This document shows, piece by piece, positions 40,056-49,322 of a stretch of 53,340 nt of DNA. Every line of letters begins with the position of its first letter. The first letter of the stretch is position 1. Location: NCBI GenBank assembly GCA_015068655.1, contig SVKC01000007.1, forward strand, positions 1 through 53,340, in the 5' to 3' direction. The notes under the pieces were generated by a model. It did not search any database. It saw only the letters and a list, made by a program, of their open reading frames with translations, and was not told the DNA's origin. The stretch is from Oscillospiraceae bacterium. Lineage in GTDB: Bacteria > Bacillota > Clostridia > Monoglobales > Monoglobaceae. The position numbers and the translations under genes are program-made.

Positions 40056-41219
40056 TTAAATATAAATTATATCAATATTGATAACTGTATTAAATCTTGA
40101 ATCAAGTTGTTCCGCTTTTTTTTGAATATCAGCCTTCAAAGTATCTGTTTCTTTGTAACCGGCAGGAACTTCTACATCAAAAATAAGATTAATATTATTC
40201 GTTCCGTCGACAATTCTAAAATCATGTATATTCATTTTTTCATCAATTGAACGCACAAGGTTTTGAATATCAAGCTTTATGTTGTTTGTATATTCACAAT
40301 CTACCGATATTGGGTCCATGTGAACAACAATATGGATTCCAAGCTGTTCATCAATCTTGTGTTCAAGAGTATCAATTTTTTCATGTATTTCTACAATATT
40401 ACAGTTATCGGGAACTTCAGCATGAACCGATGCCAAAATACGCCCGGGACCGTAATCGTGAACAATAAGGTCGTGAACACCCACTACCCCTTCCGTTTCA
40501 AGGACAATTTTTCTTATTTCTTCGGAAAGCACGGGGTCCGGAACAGAGCCAAGAAGTAATCCGATTGTGTCCATTGTTATCCCGAAGCCTGAATAAATAA
40601 TCAAAAGGGAAACTACTGTACCCACAATACCGTCAAGGGACGGAAAATCAATGAATTTTCCAACAACTGCTGCAACAATAACAGCCGAGCTTGCCACTGC
40701 GTCATTGAGACTGTCCCGTGATGCCGCAAGGACGACAGGTGAATTTATGGCATTTCCCATTGTTTTGTTATAGCAGAACATCCATATTTTTACGGGAACA
40801 GAAAGACAAAGAAAGCCGAGCAGCCAAGGTGACATCACCAAGCTTTCGGGATTTATTACCTTTTGTACTGAGCTTTTGAATAGCTCAATGCCAACCATTA
40901 TTATGATAAAGGATACAATCAGTGATGCAATATATTCGTATCTTCCGTGTCCGAATGGATGTTCACGGTCAGGTTTTTTGCGGCTCAGCTTTGCACCTAT
41001 AATGGTAACAACAGACGAACCTGTATCTGATAAATTATTGAACGCATCTGATATAATCGCAATACTGTTCATCATTGTTCCTACAAAAAGCTTTACACCA
41101 AACAAGAAGAGATTGCATATAATGCCAAGAATTCCTGATGCAAAACAGATGCGGGTTCTTGTTGCCGCATCTGAAAGCTCCTTGTCCTTTGCTAATACTT
41201 TGATAAGATATTTTGTCAA
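40056..41219 (-). CDS. Cation diffusion facilitator (CDF) metal exporter
   Basis: A 387-residue six-helix metal/proton antiporter exporting Zn, Mn, Fe or similar ions. Site A residues lie in helix 2 ('IAIISDAFNNLSDTGSS') and helix 5 ('ASRDSLNDAVASSAVI'). 'PDREHPFGHGRYEYIASLIV' is the family loop. The C-terminal cytoplasmic domain is longer than usual, with an additional beta-rich segment after 'HIVVHMDPI'. The Asp/Asn pattern in helix 2 (D..N..D) hints at Mn or Fe rather than Zn (HxxxD), but this is tentative. The start is TTG with GGAGG 7 bases before. It lies 15 bases after dnaE. Confidence 0.93.
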   Translation of the reverse strand: MTKYLIKVLAKDKELSDAATRTRICFASGILGIICNLFLFGVKLFVGTMMNSIAIISDAFNNLSDTGSSVVTIIGAKLSRKKPDREHPFGHGRYEYIASLIVSFIIIMVGIELFKSSVQKVINPESLVMSPWLLGFLCLSVPVKIWMFCYNKTMGNAINSPVVLAASRDSLNDAVASSAVIVAAVVGKFIDFPSLDGIVGTVVSLLIIYSGFGITMDTIGLLLGSVPDPVLSEEIRKIVLETEGVVGVHDLIVHDYGPGRILASVHAEVPDNCNIVEIHEKIDTLEHKIDEQLGIHIVVHMDPISVDCEYTNNIKLDIQNLVRSIDEKMNIHDFRIVDGTNNINLIFDVEVPAGYKETDTLKADIQKKAEQLDSRFNTVINIDIIYI

Positions 41220-41234
41220 AACAAAACCTCCGGT

Positions 41235-44200
41235 TTACTTTACTTTTTTAACATTTTCAAAACCTAGAACATTCTCCAACTGTTCAATACTTTTGTCACT
41301 TTTCAGCCACATTGATTTTGGTGCCTGAAGCGTTTCCTTCGTATCTTCGTAATAAATCAGTACAGGAACAGAACCGTTGGCTCCCAAAAGAATATTTTTT
41401 ACACGAGTCAGTTTCTCTGTCTCATCCGATTTCAGTCGAAGATAAAGCTTTTTGAAATCAGGAACCCATGTGTTGAGCAGTTCAATGCCTTCAAGGCGAA
41501 TTTTTGACGGACGTTCTTCTTGAATATCAAGGTTTCCCTGAAGAAGACAAATATTTTCTTCTTTCAGAATTGCTTCAAAACGCTTTACTTGCGATGGGAA
41601 CACCAGAACCTCAATCTCTCCTGACATATCTTCAAAGGTAATGTAAAGCATAAGCTCACCACGCTTTGTAAGCTGTTCGCGACGTTTCGAAATCATTCCT
41701 CCAAGCTTAACCTTGTCATCGGAAGAAAAATTTCCGTTTTCATTTTCGTTTATTTCCAGAATGCTTGTGCTGGAATTACGGGAAATAATATCTTCAAGAC
41801 CATCAAGGGGATGCCCTGAAACATAAACTCCCATATATTCCTTTTCATCTCTCAAAAGATCTTTTTTGGGAAGCTCAGGAATATCGGGAAAATCATCTTC
41901 CACAGATGAAATTGTGTCTTCAAAGAGACTGAACAGGTCAAGCTGGTCAGGAACAGTATTTTTTTGTTCACGTACAGCCGAATCTATAACGCTGTCATAT
42001 ACACTCAAAAGAACCGAACGTTTCAGCCCCAATGTATCAAAAACACCGCTCTTTATCATAGATTCAACCAGTCGCTTGTTAAGCTTTTTGTCTGCCATAC
42101 GATTGCAAAAATCCCTGAATGATGAAAAATCACCATTGGCTGTTCTTTCTTCTGTCATATCATTTATGAATGCGGAGCCAACATTTTTTATTGCCGCAAG
42201 TCCAAAACGTATATTTTTTCCGTCAGGAACAAAATTTGAATAACTTTTGTTTATATCAGGCGGCAAAAGCTTTATACCCAGCTTTTTTGCTTCATTTATG
42301 TGCTTTGTTACTTTTGTGGAATCCCCAAGAATGCTTGTGAGAAGAGCTGCATAAAACTCCGTAGGATAATGGCATTTGAGCCATGCTGTATTGTACGCCA
42401 CAAAAGCATAAGCCGCTGCATGAGACTTGTTGAATGCGTATTTTGCAAAATCCATCATTTCATCAAAGATAGAAATTGCCGTTTTTTCATCAATACCGCG
42501 GCTGATTGCACCTTCAACCTCTACCTCGCCTGCATCATTTTTGACACCATATACAAAGTTTCGTCTTTCCTGCTCCATTACATCGGTTTTCTTCTTTGAC
42601 ATTGCACGTCTCACAAGGTCGGCACGTCCGAGAGAATAACCGCCAAGCTCACGTACAATCTGCATAACCTGCTCCTGATACACAATACAGCCGTAGGTTA
42701 CATTCAGAATAGGCTCAAGAAGCGGATGCTTGTAAGTTATCTTTCCGCTGTTTTTGTTTGCAATATATTGAGGAATGGAATCCATAGGACCCGGTCGGTA
42801 AAGGGAAATTCCCGCTATAATATCTTCAATTGAGCTTGGCTTCAGCTCCTTCATAAACTCTCTCATACCACCGCTTTCAAGCTGGAAAATGCCGTCGGTT
42901 TCACCTGCGGAAATCAACGCATAAGTATCGGCATCCGACATATCAACCGAATCCATATCTATATCAATGCCGTGTGTGAGCTTTATATTATTCACGGCAT
43001 CACGAATTACCGTAAGCGTTTTCAAACCAAGAAAATCCATTTTCAAAAGACCGAGACGTTCTATAGTAGTCATTGTGAACTGTGTTGTTATTACGTCATC
43101 GTTTCTGGATAGGGGAACATATTTGTGGACAGGCTCTCTTGTTATAACTACACCTGCCGCATGAGTTGAAGTATGTCTCGGCAGTCCTTCAAATTCCATA
43201 GAAATGTCAATAAGACGCTTTACCTGGGGGTCAGCATCATACATTTCCCGAAGCTGCTTATTTTCCTCCAGCGAGCCTGCAATTGTTACATTCAGACCTG
43301 TCGGAATTTGTTTTGCCACGCTGTCAACAAAGCCATAAGGCATATCAAGGGCTCTTCCCGTATCGCGAATTGAAAGTTTTGCTGCCATTGTACCAAATGT
43401 TACAATCTGGGCAACCTTGTCAGAACCATATTTCCGGTTAACGTAATCAATAACCTCACCACGGCGTTCGTAACAGAAGTCAATATCAATATCGGGCATG
43501 GTTACACGCTCAGGATTGAGAAATCTTTCAAAAATCAAGTCGTATTTTATGGGGTCAATATTGGTAATTTCAAGACAGTAGGAAACGATACTTCCTGCAG
43601 CACTGCCACGTCCCGGACCAACCATAATACCATTTTGCCGTGCAAAATGAATAAAGTCCCACACAATGAGAAAGTAATCTACATAACCCATTTTTTCTAT
43701 TGTACAAAGCTCATATTCCAATCTCTCGCGAAGCTCGGAAGTCGCATCAGGATAACGTTTTTCAAAGCCTTCACCGCAAAGCTTTCTCAAATATCCTGAA
43801 GAATCATATCCTTCAGGCAAATCAAATTTGGGAAGATGCAGCTTTCCAAATTCAATCTCAACGTTGCACATATCGGCTATCTTCTGAGAATTTTCGATTG
43901 CTTCAGGAATATAAGAAAACAACTCAGACATTTCTTCTTCGGATTTTACGTACATCTCGCTGGTGGACATCTTCATTCTGTCCTCGTCATTAACTGTTTT
44001 TCCCATCTGGATACACATAAGAATATCCTGATATTCCGCATTTTCTCTTCTCACATAATGAATATCGTTTGTCGCAACTATACCCAAATCCAGTTCACGG
44101 GCAAGCTTCACAAGCTCACGGTTCAACATTTTCTGTTCAAAAATTCCATGATCCTGAATTTCAACAAAAAAATTCTCTTTGCCGAATATATCAATAAATT

Positions 44201-44678
44201 CGAGAGCACTTTCTCTTGCTTCATCGGTGTTTCCTGCAAGTATTTTTTTTGAAAGCACACCAAACATACAAGCACTGAGGGCGATTATTCCCTCGCTGTT
44301 TTCACGGAGAACCTCCATATCAACACGAGGCTTGTAATAAAACCCTTCAACATAACCGATTGATACTATATTGATGAGATTTTTGTAGCCTTCGTTGTTT
44401 TTTGCAAGCAAAATAAGGTGTGAGTTTCCTGCGTCAACACCGTGAGTTTTGTCGTGACGGCTTCGCGGTGCAACATAAACCTCACAACCAAGCACCGGCT
44501 TTATCCCTATTTCCTTTGCATATTCATAAAAATCAATAACACCAAACATACAGCCGTGGTCTGTTATAGCCATAGCGGTTTGACCGACTTCCTTTGCACG
44601 GTCAAGAATTTTTTTAACTGTGCCCTCACCGTCAAGAAGGCTGAAGGCTGTATGCGTATGTAAATGTGCAAATGCCAT
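41235..44678 (-). CDS. dnaE: DNA polymerase III alpha subunit, DnaE type
   Basis: A 1147-residue replicative-type polymerase; in Firmicutes with PolC, DnaE extends primers. The PHP domain begins 'FAHLHTHTAFSLLDGEGTVK'. The polymerase core has 'GPGRGSAAGSIVSYCLEITN' and the catalytic 'MPDIDIDFCYERRGEVIDYV'. The helix-hairpin-helix region is followed by an OB fold ('KLGGMISKRREQLTKRGELM'). The ATG at 44678 gives the usual N-terminus; an earlier ATG at 44717 overlaps whiA and has no ribosome site. It lies 16 bases after whiA, an unusual partner for it. Confidence 0.97.
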   Translation of the reverse strand: MAFAHLHTHTAFSLLDGEGTVKKILDRAKEVGQTAMAITDHGCMFGVIDFYEYAKEIGIKPVLGCEVYVAPRSRHDKTHGVDAGNSHLILLAKNNEGYKNLINIVSIGYVEGFYYKPRVDMEVLRENSEGIIALSACMFGVLSKKILAGNTDEARESALEFIDIFGKENFFVEIQDHGIFEQKMLNRELVKLARELDLGIVATNDIHYVRRENAEYQDILMCIQMGKTVNDEDRMKMSTSEMYVKSEEEMSELFSYIPEAIENSQKIADMCNVEIEFGKLHLPKFDLPEGYDSSGYLRKLCGEGFEKRYPDATSELRERLEYELCTIEKMGYVDYFLIVWDFIHFARQNGIMVGPGRGSAAGSIVSYCLEITNIDPIKYDLIFERFLNPERVTMPDIDIDFCYERRGEVIDYVNRKYGSDKVAQIVTFGTMAAKLSIRDTGRALDMPYGFVDSVAKQIPTGLNVTIAGSLEENKQLREMYDADPQVKRLIDISMEFEGLPRHTSTHAAGVVITREPVHKYVPLSRNDDVITTQFTMTTIERLGLLKMDFLGLKTLTVIRDAVNNIKLTHGIDIDMDSVDMSDADTYALISAGETDGIFQLESGGMREFMKELKPSSIEDIIAGISLYRPGPMDSIPQYIANKNSGKITYKHPLLEPILNVTYGCIVYQEQVMQIVRELGGYSLGRADLVRRAMSKKKTDVMEQERRNFVYGVKNDAGEVEVEGAISRGIDEKTAISIFDEMMDFAKYAFNKSHAAAYAFVAYNTAWLKCHYPTEFYAALLTSILGDSTKVTKHINEAKKLGIKLLPPDINKSYSNFVPDGKNIRFGLAAIKNVGSAFINDMTEERTANGDFSSFRDFCNRMADKKLNKRLVESMIKSGVFDTLGLKRSVLLSVYDSVIDSAVREQKNTVPDQLDLFSLFEDTISSVEDDFPDIPELPKKDLLRDEKEYMGVYVSGHPLDGLEDIISRNSSTSILEINENENGNFSSDDKVKLGGMISKRREQLTKRGELMLYITFEDMSGEIEVLVFPSQVKRFEAILKEENICLLQGNLDIQEERPSKIRLEGIELLNTWVPDFKKLYLRLKSDETEKLTRVKNILLGANGSVPVLIYYEDTKETLQAPKSMWLKSDKSIEQLENVLGFENVKKVK

Positions 44679-44694
44679 ATTATTTCCTGCCTTT

Positions 44695-45573
44695 TTACTG
44701 TTGGTCTGCAAGCTCAAGGAGCTTTTTCAGTCTATGATTTACCCCTGACTTCGAAAGGGGTGGTACAAGCTTTTTCCCAAGCTGGTCAAGACTCAAATCC
44801 TCATATTCAACCCTAAGAATTGCTATTTCTCTGAGCTCATCGGGAAGATTGTCAAGCCCTGTAGTTTCACTTAGCTTTTTTATTGCAGCAATGTGACGTC
44901 CCGAGGCTTCCATTACCTTGTCCATATTTGCTGTTTCGCCATTGGAGGCCCTTGTTATATCACTTCTGACCTCTCGTTCAATTTTCACATTCAGCATCTC
45001 CATTTGTGCACTGAATGCTCCCATATAAGCAAGAGCATCACATATTATATCACTGTTTTTTGTGTAGAGAACAAAAGTGTTTTTCTTTACTACGCTACGA
45101 AAACCCAAATCCATTTCCTGAAGAAGTGTTTTGAATTCATCGTGAATTTTCTTGCTGTGAGAAGCAAACTCCATATTGTAATTCTTTTTTGGATCTGTAA
45201 CTGTTCCTCCGCCAAGAAACGCACCTCTGAGGAAAGCCCCTCTGCAACAATTATTCTTCACAAGCCCATCTGCCAACCCTTTTGAAGAGGTTTCGTATTC
45301 TACAATCTTTGAAAGAACTCTTTTATCGGACAAAACACAAAAATAACTGCTTTTCAGTCGCTCTGCTTCAACATCAACATCCAGACATCTTTTCAAAAGT
45401 GTTATGAAACGCGAAACTGCATCAATACTATCAAAGGATACTCTCACCTGAGAGCCTCTGAATCTGCCGGCAAACATAATTACCCCCATCATTTCAGCTT
45501 CGCAGCAGCATATATCGTTGATTTCCTGTTTGCACAGCAGTTCTTTTGTTTTTTTTGAGAAGGATTTTTCCAC
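44695..45573 (-). CDS. whiA: WhiA, sporulation/cell-division DNA-binding regulator
   Basis: A 292-residue protein with an N-terminal LAGLIDADG-homing-nuclease-like fold without nuclease activity ('RGAFLRGAFLGGGTVTDPKK') and a C-terminal helix-turn-helix ('LDQLGKKLVPPLSKSGVNHR'). In Bacillus it affects division and chromosome segregation; in Streptomyces it controls sporulation septation. GGAGG lies 8 bases before the GTG at 45573; an earlier GTG at 45582 is part of that site. In most Firmicutes rapZ and yvcK sit between murB and whiA. Here whiA follows murB by 30 bases and neither is present. Confidence 0.96.
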   Translation of the reverse strand: MEKSFSKKTKELLCKQEINDICCCEAEMMGVIMFAGRFRGSQVRVSFDSIDAVSRFITLLKRCLDVDVEAERLKSSYFCVLSDKRVLSKIVEYETSSKGLADGLVKNNCCRGAFLRGAFLGGGTVTDPKKNYNMEFASHSKKIHDEFKTLLQEMDLGFRSVVKKNTFVLYTKNSDIICDALAYMGAFSAQMEMLNVKIEREVRSDITRASNGETANMDKVMEASGRHIAAIKKLSETTGLDNLPDELREIAILRVEYEDLSLDQLGKKLVPPLSKSGVNHRLKKLLELADQQ

Positions 45574-45603
45574 AATTCTCACCTCCGATAATCGGTGTTA
45601 TTC

Positions 45604-46503
45604 TCAAAATTCACCTATCAGCTTGACCTCCGGCTCAAGTTCAACTCCGAATTTTTCAAAAACAGTCTTTTTTATAAATTCTATCAAATCAAGAACATCC
45701 TTTGCTGTAGCTGTACCTGTATTAATTACAAAACCTGCGTGTTTTTCGGAAACCTGAGCACCACCGATTGAATATCCCTTCAGCCCTGCTTTTTCAATCA
45801 AACCTCCGGCAAAATGCCCTTCGGGACGTTTGAAGGTACTTCCGGCACTGGGCTTTTCGAGAGGCTGTTTTGAAACACGCCTTTGAGTATAATCTGCAAT
45901 TCTTGTTCTGATTTCTTCGGAATTTCCTTTTCTAAGCTTCAATGTACAGCCAAGAATTATATAGTCACCTTTTGAAAACTTGCTTGTTCGGTAGCCAAAG
46001 CTACATTCCTCACAATCGCTTTCAAAGATTTTTCCTGTCATATCCATATAACGGACGGATTTTATTATTTCCTTCATTTCGTGCTCGTATGCACCGGCAT
46101 TCATATACACAGCACCACCGACTGTACCAGGGATACCTGATGAAAACTCGGTGCCTTCAAGCCCTGCCGCAAGTGCTACATTCGAAACTCTCGAAAGAAT
46201 AGCTCCTGCCTCGGCGTAAATTTCATCACCACATGCTTCAATTCTCTCCATTTTTTTGCAAAGACACAAAACAACTCCTCTTATCCCCTTGTCACCAACC
46301 AGAAGATTTGAACCATTTCCAAGAACAAAAAAAGAAAGATTATTCTTGTGCAGAAGCTTCAATACTTCCGAAAGCTGTTCTTCTGTCCGTGGAGTAAGAA
46401 ACCAGTCCGCTGTGCCACCTATTTTGAAGGTTGTGTGATGGCTCATAGGTTCGTTTCTGAGAACATTTTCTTTTCCCAGAACCTGTTCAAAAATTTCCTG
46501 CAT
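45604..46503 (-). CDS. murB: UDP-N-acetylenolpyruvoylglucosamine reductase
   Basis: A 299-residue FAD enzyme making UDP-MurNAc, the second committed step of peptidoglycan synthesis. FAD-binding blocks are 'FFVLGNGSNLLVGDKGIRGV' and 'GTEFSSGIPGTVGGAVYMNA'. 'SFGYRTSKFSKGDYIILGCT' follows. The catalytic Ser is in 'KPSAGSTFKRPEGHFAGGLI', with the late Glu in the C-terminal 'ELEPEVKLIGEF'. It is a compact type II enzyme. Follows hprK by 101 bases. Confidence 0.97.
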   Translation of the reverse strand: MQEIFEQVLGKENVLRNEPMSHHTTFKIGGTADWFLTPRTEEQLSEVLKLLHKNNLSFFVLGNGSNLLVGDKGIRGVVLCLCKKMERIEACGDEIYAEAGAILSRVSNVALAAGLEGTEFSSGIPGTVGGAVYMNAGAYEHEMKEIIKSVRYMDMTGKIFESDCEECSFGYRTSKFSKGDYIILGCTLKLRKGNSEEIRTRIADYTQRRVSKQPLEKPSAGSTFKRPEGHFAGGLIEKAGLKGYSIGGAQVSEKHAGFVINTGTATAKDVLDLIEFIKKTVFEKFGVELEPEVKLIGEF

Positions 46504-46604
46504 ATATACACGCCTTTCTTAGTCATACTCTTTTGAATCAAATATTTTGTTTGCCGATATATTTTATGAAACATTCGGCATTAAAATTCATATTCGCTTT
46601 TGTA

Positions 46605-47534
46605 TTAAAAATCTTCTGCGCCCATCTGTTCCATTAGTCTGCTGTTCAATTCTTCGGCTGCGTTATAGCCCATTCTGCGTTGACGGTTATTCATAGCGGC
46701 AATTTCAAGAATAACGGCAAGATTTCGTCCCGGACGAATAGGGATAGTTAAGGAAGGAATATCTATGCCAAGAATCTCAGTATAGTTGTCAGCTAGACCA
46801 AGACGGTCATATTGCTTGCCCTTTTGCCATACTTCAAGCTGAATAACAAGGTCGATTTTTTCTGTATCTTTTACAGCACCCATACCAAAAATCTTTTTTA
46901 CATCAATTATACCGATACCACGCATTTCAATGAAGTGACGAATTATTTCAGGTGAGCTTCCCACAAGGGTTTTTGATGAAACCCTTCTTATTTCAACAGC
47001 ATCATCAGCAACAAGTCTGTGACCGCGCTTCATAAGCTCAACAGCTGCCTCGCTCTTTCCTATGCCACTCTCACCCAGAATAAGTATACCCTCACCATAT
47101 ACCTCCACAAGCACACCATGCCGTGTAATTCTTGGTGCAAGCTCAATGTTCAAAAAAGCAATAAGCGCACTCATAAAGCTCGATGTACCGAGAGAAGTCC
47201 TGAGAATATTCACTCCGTATTTTTTTGCAAGCTCAATAATTTCAGGAAGAACCTCTATTTCCCGGGTAATAACTATTGCAGGGCTTTTCTTGCTCAAAAG
47301 TTCATCCACTCTTTGGAAACGTTCCTCGTCCTTCAAGGATGTGAGATAGGTGTTTTCAACCATACCGATTATCTGAAGACGGCTTGAGTCAAAATAATCA
47401 AAAAAGCCTGCAATCTGAAGTCCGGGACGGTTCACCTCATTTGTTCCGATAAGAATATCGGGCTTGGGAACATAAACCTCTTCAAGCTTGAATTCACTGA
47501 TAATTTTACTAAGTTTGACCGTAAACTCCTGCAT
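46605..47534 (-). CDS. hprK: HPr kinase/phosphorylase
   Basis: A 309-residue enzyme that phosphorylates HPr on Ser46 when glycolytic intermediates are high, and reverses it with phosphate, controlling catabolite repression. His139 ('TRHGV'), the P-loop GESGIGKS (154-161), 'RLVADDAVEIRR' and the signature 'EMRGIGIIDVKKIFGMGAVK' are all present. The ATG at 47534 has GAGGTG 6 bases upstream; a longer frame beginning at 47648 would lack a ribosome site. Its substrate HPr is encoded at 27466-27726. First gene of a run hprK-murB-whiA-dnaE-CDF on the minus strand. Confidence 0.97.
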   Translation of the reverse strand: MQEFTVKLSKIISEFKLEEVYVPKPDILIGTNEVNRPGLQIAGFFDYFDSSRLQIIGMVENTYLTSLKDEERFQRVDELLSKKSPAIVITREIEVLPEIIELAKKYGVNILRTSLGTSSFMSALIAFLNIELAPRITRHGVLVEVYGEGILILGESGIGKSEAAVELMKRGHRLVADDAVEIRRVSSKTLVGSSPEIIRHFIEMRGIGIIDVKKIFGMGAVKDTEKIDLVIQLEVWQKGKQYDRLGLADNYTEILGIDIPSLTIPIRPGRNLAVILEIAAMNNRQRRMGYNAAEELNSRLMEQMGAEDF

Positions 47535-47670
47535 TGTTTTCACCTCGTATATATCTTTCTTCAAAGAATGTTTTTCATATTTACAAAATACCATAATAAG
47601 TATACCACACTTTTTCCCGTTTGGAAAGATAAAAAAGCATTTTTTCAAAAAGAAATATTTAATTTTTGTA

Positions 47671-47699
47671 TTGACATTTCGAAAGCTTTGTGGTATTAT
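47671..47699 (+). promoter_or_regulatory. Promoter of tRNA pair
   Basis: TTGACA (47671-47676), 17 bases, TATTAT (47694-47699), 19 bases before the first tRNA. Confidence 0.85.
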
Positions 47700-47718
47700 C
47701 TTTTAGTGGCAATCATCT

Positions 47719-47795
47719 GGTCCGGTAGTTCAGTTGGTTAGAATGCCAGCCTGTCACGCTGGAGGTCGTGGGTTCGAGCCCCATCCGGATCGCCA
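47719..47795 (+). tRNA. tRNA-Asp (GTC)
   Basis: A 77-nt cloverleaf: acceptor GGTCCGG/CCGGATC, D-arm, anticodon stem CAGCC/GGCTG-type around CTGTCAC with anticodon GTC, T-arm with GGTTCGAGCC, and an encoded CCA. Confidence 0.95.
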
Positions 47796-47798
47796 TAT

Positions 47799-47874
<76 letters not shown>

Positions 47875-47875
47875 G

Positions 47876-47911
47876 AAAAAAGACAGATTTCGACAGAAAT
47901 CTGTCTTTTTT
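47876..47911 (+). terminator. Terminator of tRNA operon
   Basis: A 16-bp stem AAAAAAGACAGATTTC / GAAATCTGTCTTTTTT with loop GACA, ending in a T run. Confidence 0.92.
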
Positions 47912-47915
47912 TTCA

Positions 47916-48094
47916 GCGATATAAATTCCTGTCGGAATTTTCGATATACCTTCGGTGCGATATATCCTGACGGATGCGATATGTTGCCTTACGGCAACAA
48001 GAAAAGGAATTTATATCATATCGCAACGAAACGAAGTGGAGTTATATCGAATTTGCGAAGCAAATATATCGAACGAGCGTGAGCGAGTATATCG
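47916..48094. repeat. Mirrored array of short hairpins punctuated by CGATAT / ATATCG
   Basis: The left half has four CGATAT (47917, 47942, 47958, 47977) and the right half four ATATCG (48018, 48044, 48066, 48089), its complement. Between them sit small hairpins: AAATTCC-tgtc-GGAATTT, ACC-ttc-GGT, ATCC-tgac-GGAT, GTTGCC-ttac-GGCAAC, ATTTGC-gaa-GCAAAT and a CGAACGAGCGTGAGCGAG loop. GATATAAATTCC (47918-47929) and GGAATTTATATC (48006-48017) also pair over a distance. No convincing gene lies here. It looks like a dispersed REP-type element or structured RNA. Confidence 0.65.
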
Positions 48095-48137
48095 CCAAAG
48101 AATTTTTAAAATATCTCAATGGTTCTGCTTTCCCCAA

Positions 48138-48168
48138 AAACCCCTTGCAACTTTGTTGCAAGGGGTTT
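48138..48168 (-). terminator. Terminator of ddh
   Basis: A 14-bp perfect stem AAACCCCTTGCAAC / GTTGCAAGGGGTTT with a 3-base loop; T run on the minus strand, just past the ddh stop. Confidence 0.85.
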
Positions 48169-48174
48169 GTACTG

Positions 48175-49161
48175 TTAAAGAAGATCTTTCCTCAACTCTG
48201 TCGGGTCTTTTGCACTGAGCAAGCCCGGGGCAATATCGAATACCGTTTTACAACCGCTTTCTCCCGCTTTGTTGAGTTTGTATGCCGCTCTGGCATAGGC
48301 AACTATTACAGATGCCGTAAACTCAGGATTTGAATCAAGCTTCAGACTATACTCGATAATGTGATTATGTTCGAGATTTATTCCCGTTTTTCCGCTTCGG
48401 ATAACAAATCCGCCATGAGGTATTCCGCTGTGGTCACGCTCAAGCTCTTCACGGGAAATAAAATGAACTGTTGTTTCATAATCAGCAAAGTAATTTGGCA
48501 TAGTCTTTATTTCATTTTCAATTCTTTCTTTGTCTGCTCCTTCTTCTACCACAACAAAGCATTCTCTTGTGTGCTTCTGCCGTGTGGAAAGTTCCGGTGC
48601 TGAACCGTTTCTTACTGCATTGAGAGCATCCTCAACGGGAATAGTATATTGCTTTGCGTCAGCAACGCCCTCAATACGTCTTATAGCATCAGAGTGTCCC
48701 TGACTTACACCTTTTCCCCAGAAAGTATAGTCTTTTCCATCCGGAAGAACTGCACTTGCATACAGTCTGTTGAGAGAAAACATACCGGGGTCCCAGCCAA
48801 CAGATATAATTCCGATTTTTCCCGATTCCTTTGCTGTTTTATCCACATTTTCAAAATGCTCGGGGATTCTTGCGTGAGTATCAAAGCTGTCAATTACATT
48901 GAAATACTTAGCAAGTTCAGGTGTTTGTACAGGAAGGTCTGTTGCACTTCCGCCACAAAGAATGAGAACATCTATTTTGTCGGTCATATTCACAAGCTCG
49001 TCAGCATGAAAAACCGAAACACCTTCGGTTCTGGTTGACACACTTTCGGGAGAACGTCTTGTAAAAACTCCTACAAGCTCCATGTCAGGATTTTGTCTTA
49101 TTGCAGCTTCAACACCTTTTCCCAAATTTCCATATCCATAAATTCCAATTCTTATACTCAT
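48175..49161 (-). CDS. ddh: meso-Diaminopimelate dehydrogenase
   Basis: A 328-residue NADPH enzyme making meso-DAP from tetrahydrodipicolinate in one step, for lysine and peptidoglycan. 'IGIYGYGNLGKGVEAAIRQN' is the nucleotide loop and 'VFTRRSPESV' has the NADP-type Arg pair. 'CGGSATDLPVQTPELAKYFN' and 'ISVGWDPGMFSLNRLYASAV' follow, then 'GKGVSQGHSDAIRRIEGVAD' (substrate-binding) and 'HTRECFVV'. Own promoter and terminator. Tetrahydrodipicolinate lies at the branch to dipicolinate, whose synthase genes lie just upstream on the same strand. Confidence 0.97.
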   Translation of the reverse strand: MSIRIGIYGYGNLGKGVEAAIRQNPDMELVGVFTRRSPESVSTRTEGVSVFHADELVNMTDKIDVLILCGGSATDLPVQTPELAKYFNVIDSFDTHARIPEHFENVDKTAKESGKIGIISVGWDPGMFSLNRLYASAVLPDGKDYTFWGKGVSQGHSDAIRRIEGVADAKQYTIPVEDALNAVRNGSAPELSTRQKHTRECFVVVEEGADKERIENEIKTMPNYFADYETTVHFISREELERDHSGIPHGGFVIRSGKTGINLEHNHIIEYSLKLDSNPEFTASVIVAYARAAYKLNKAGESGCKTVFDIAPGLLSAKDPTELRKDLL

Positions 49162-49229
49162 TATTTCAAAACCTTTCCGTCCGCAGTTTCAAATATACGA
49201 TGTGTGCAGACAGCGCATCATTTTGTATT

Positions 49230-49258
49230 ATTATACCACTATTTTCCCTTGCAATCAA
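49230..49258 (-). promoter_or_regulatory. Promoter of ddh
   Basis: TTGATT (49258-49253), 17 bases, TATAAT (49235-49230). Confidence 0.75.
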
Positions 49259-49282
49259 TATTTTTTTTATATGAAAAGAAAA

Positions 49283-49317
49283 AAAGCGGATTTGCACAAA
49301 AAATACAAAACCGCTTT
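49283..49317 (-). terminator. Terminator of spoVF operon
   Basis: AAAGCGG and CCGCTTT pair over a 21-base loop, followed on the minus strand by a long T run, 5 bases after the spoVFB stop. Confidence 0.75.
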
Positions 49318-49322
49318 ACTTT

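Noticed and set aside
47916-48174. CRISPR array or small genes in the hairpin region after the tRNAs
   Set aside because: The repeated boxes are only six bases, change orientation midway, and spacers are palindromic and of uneven length. The plus-strand frames at 47955-48333 have no ribosome site and run into the antisense of ddh.
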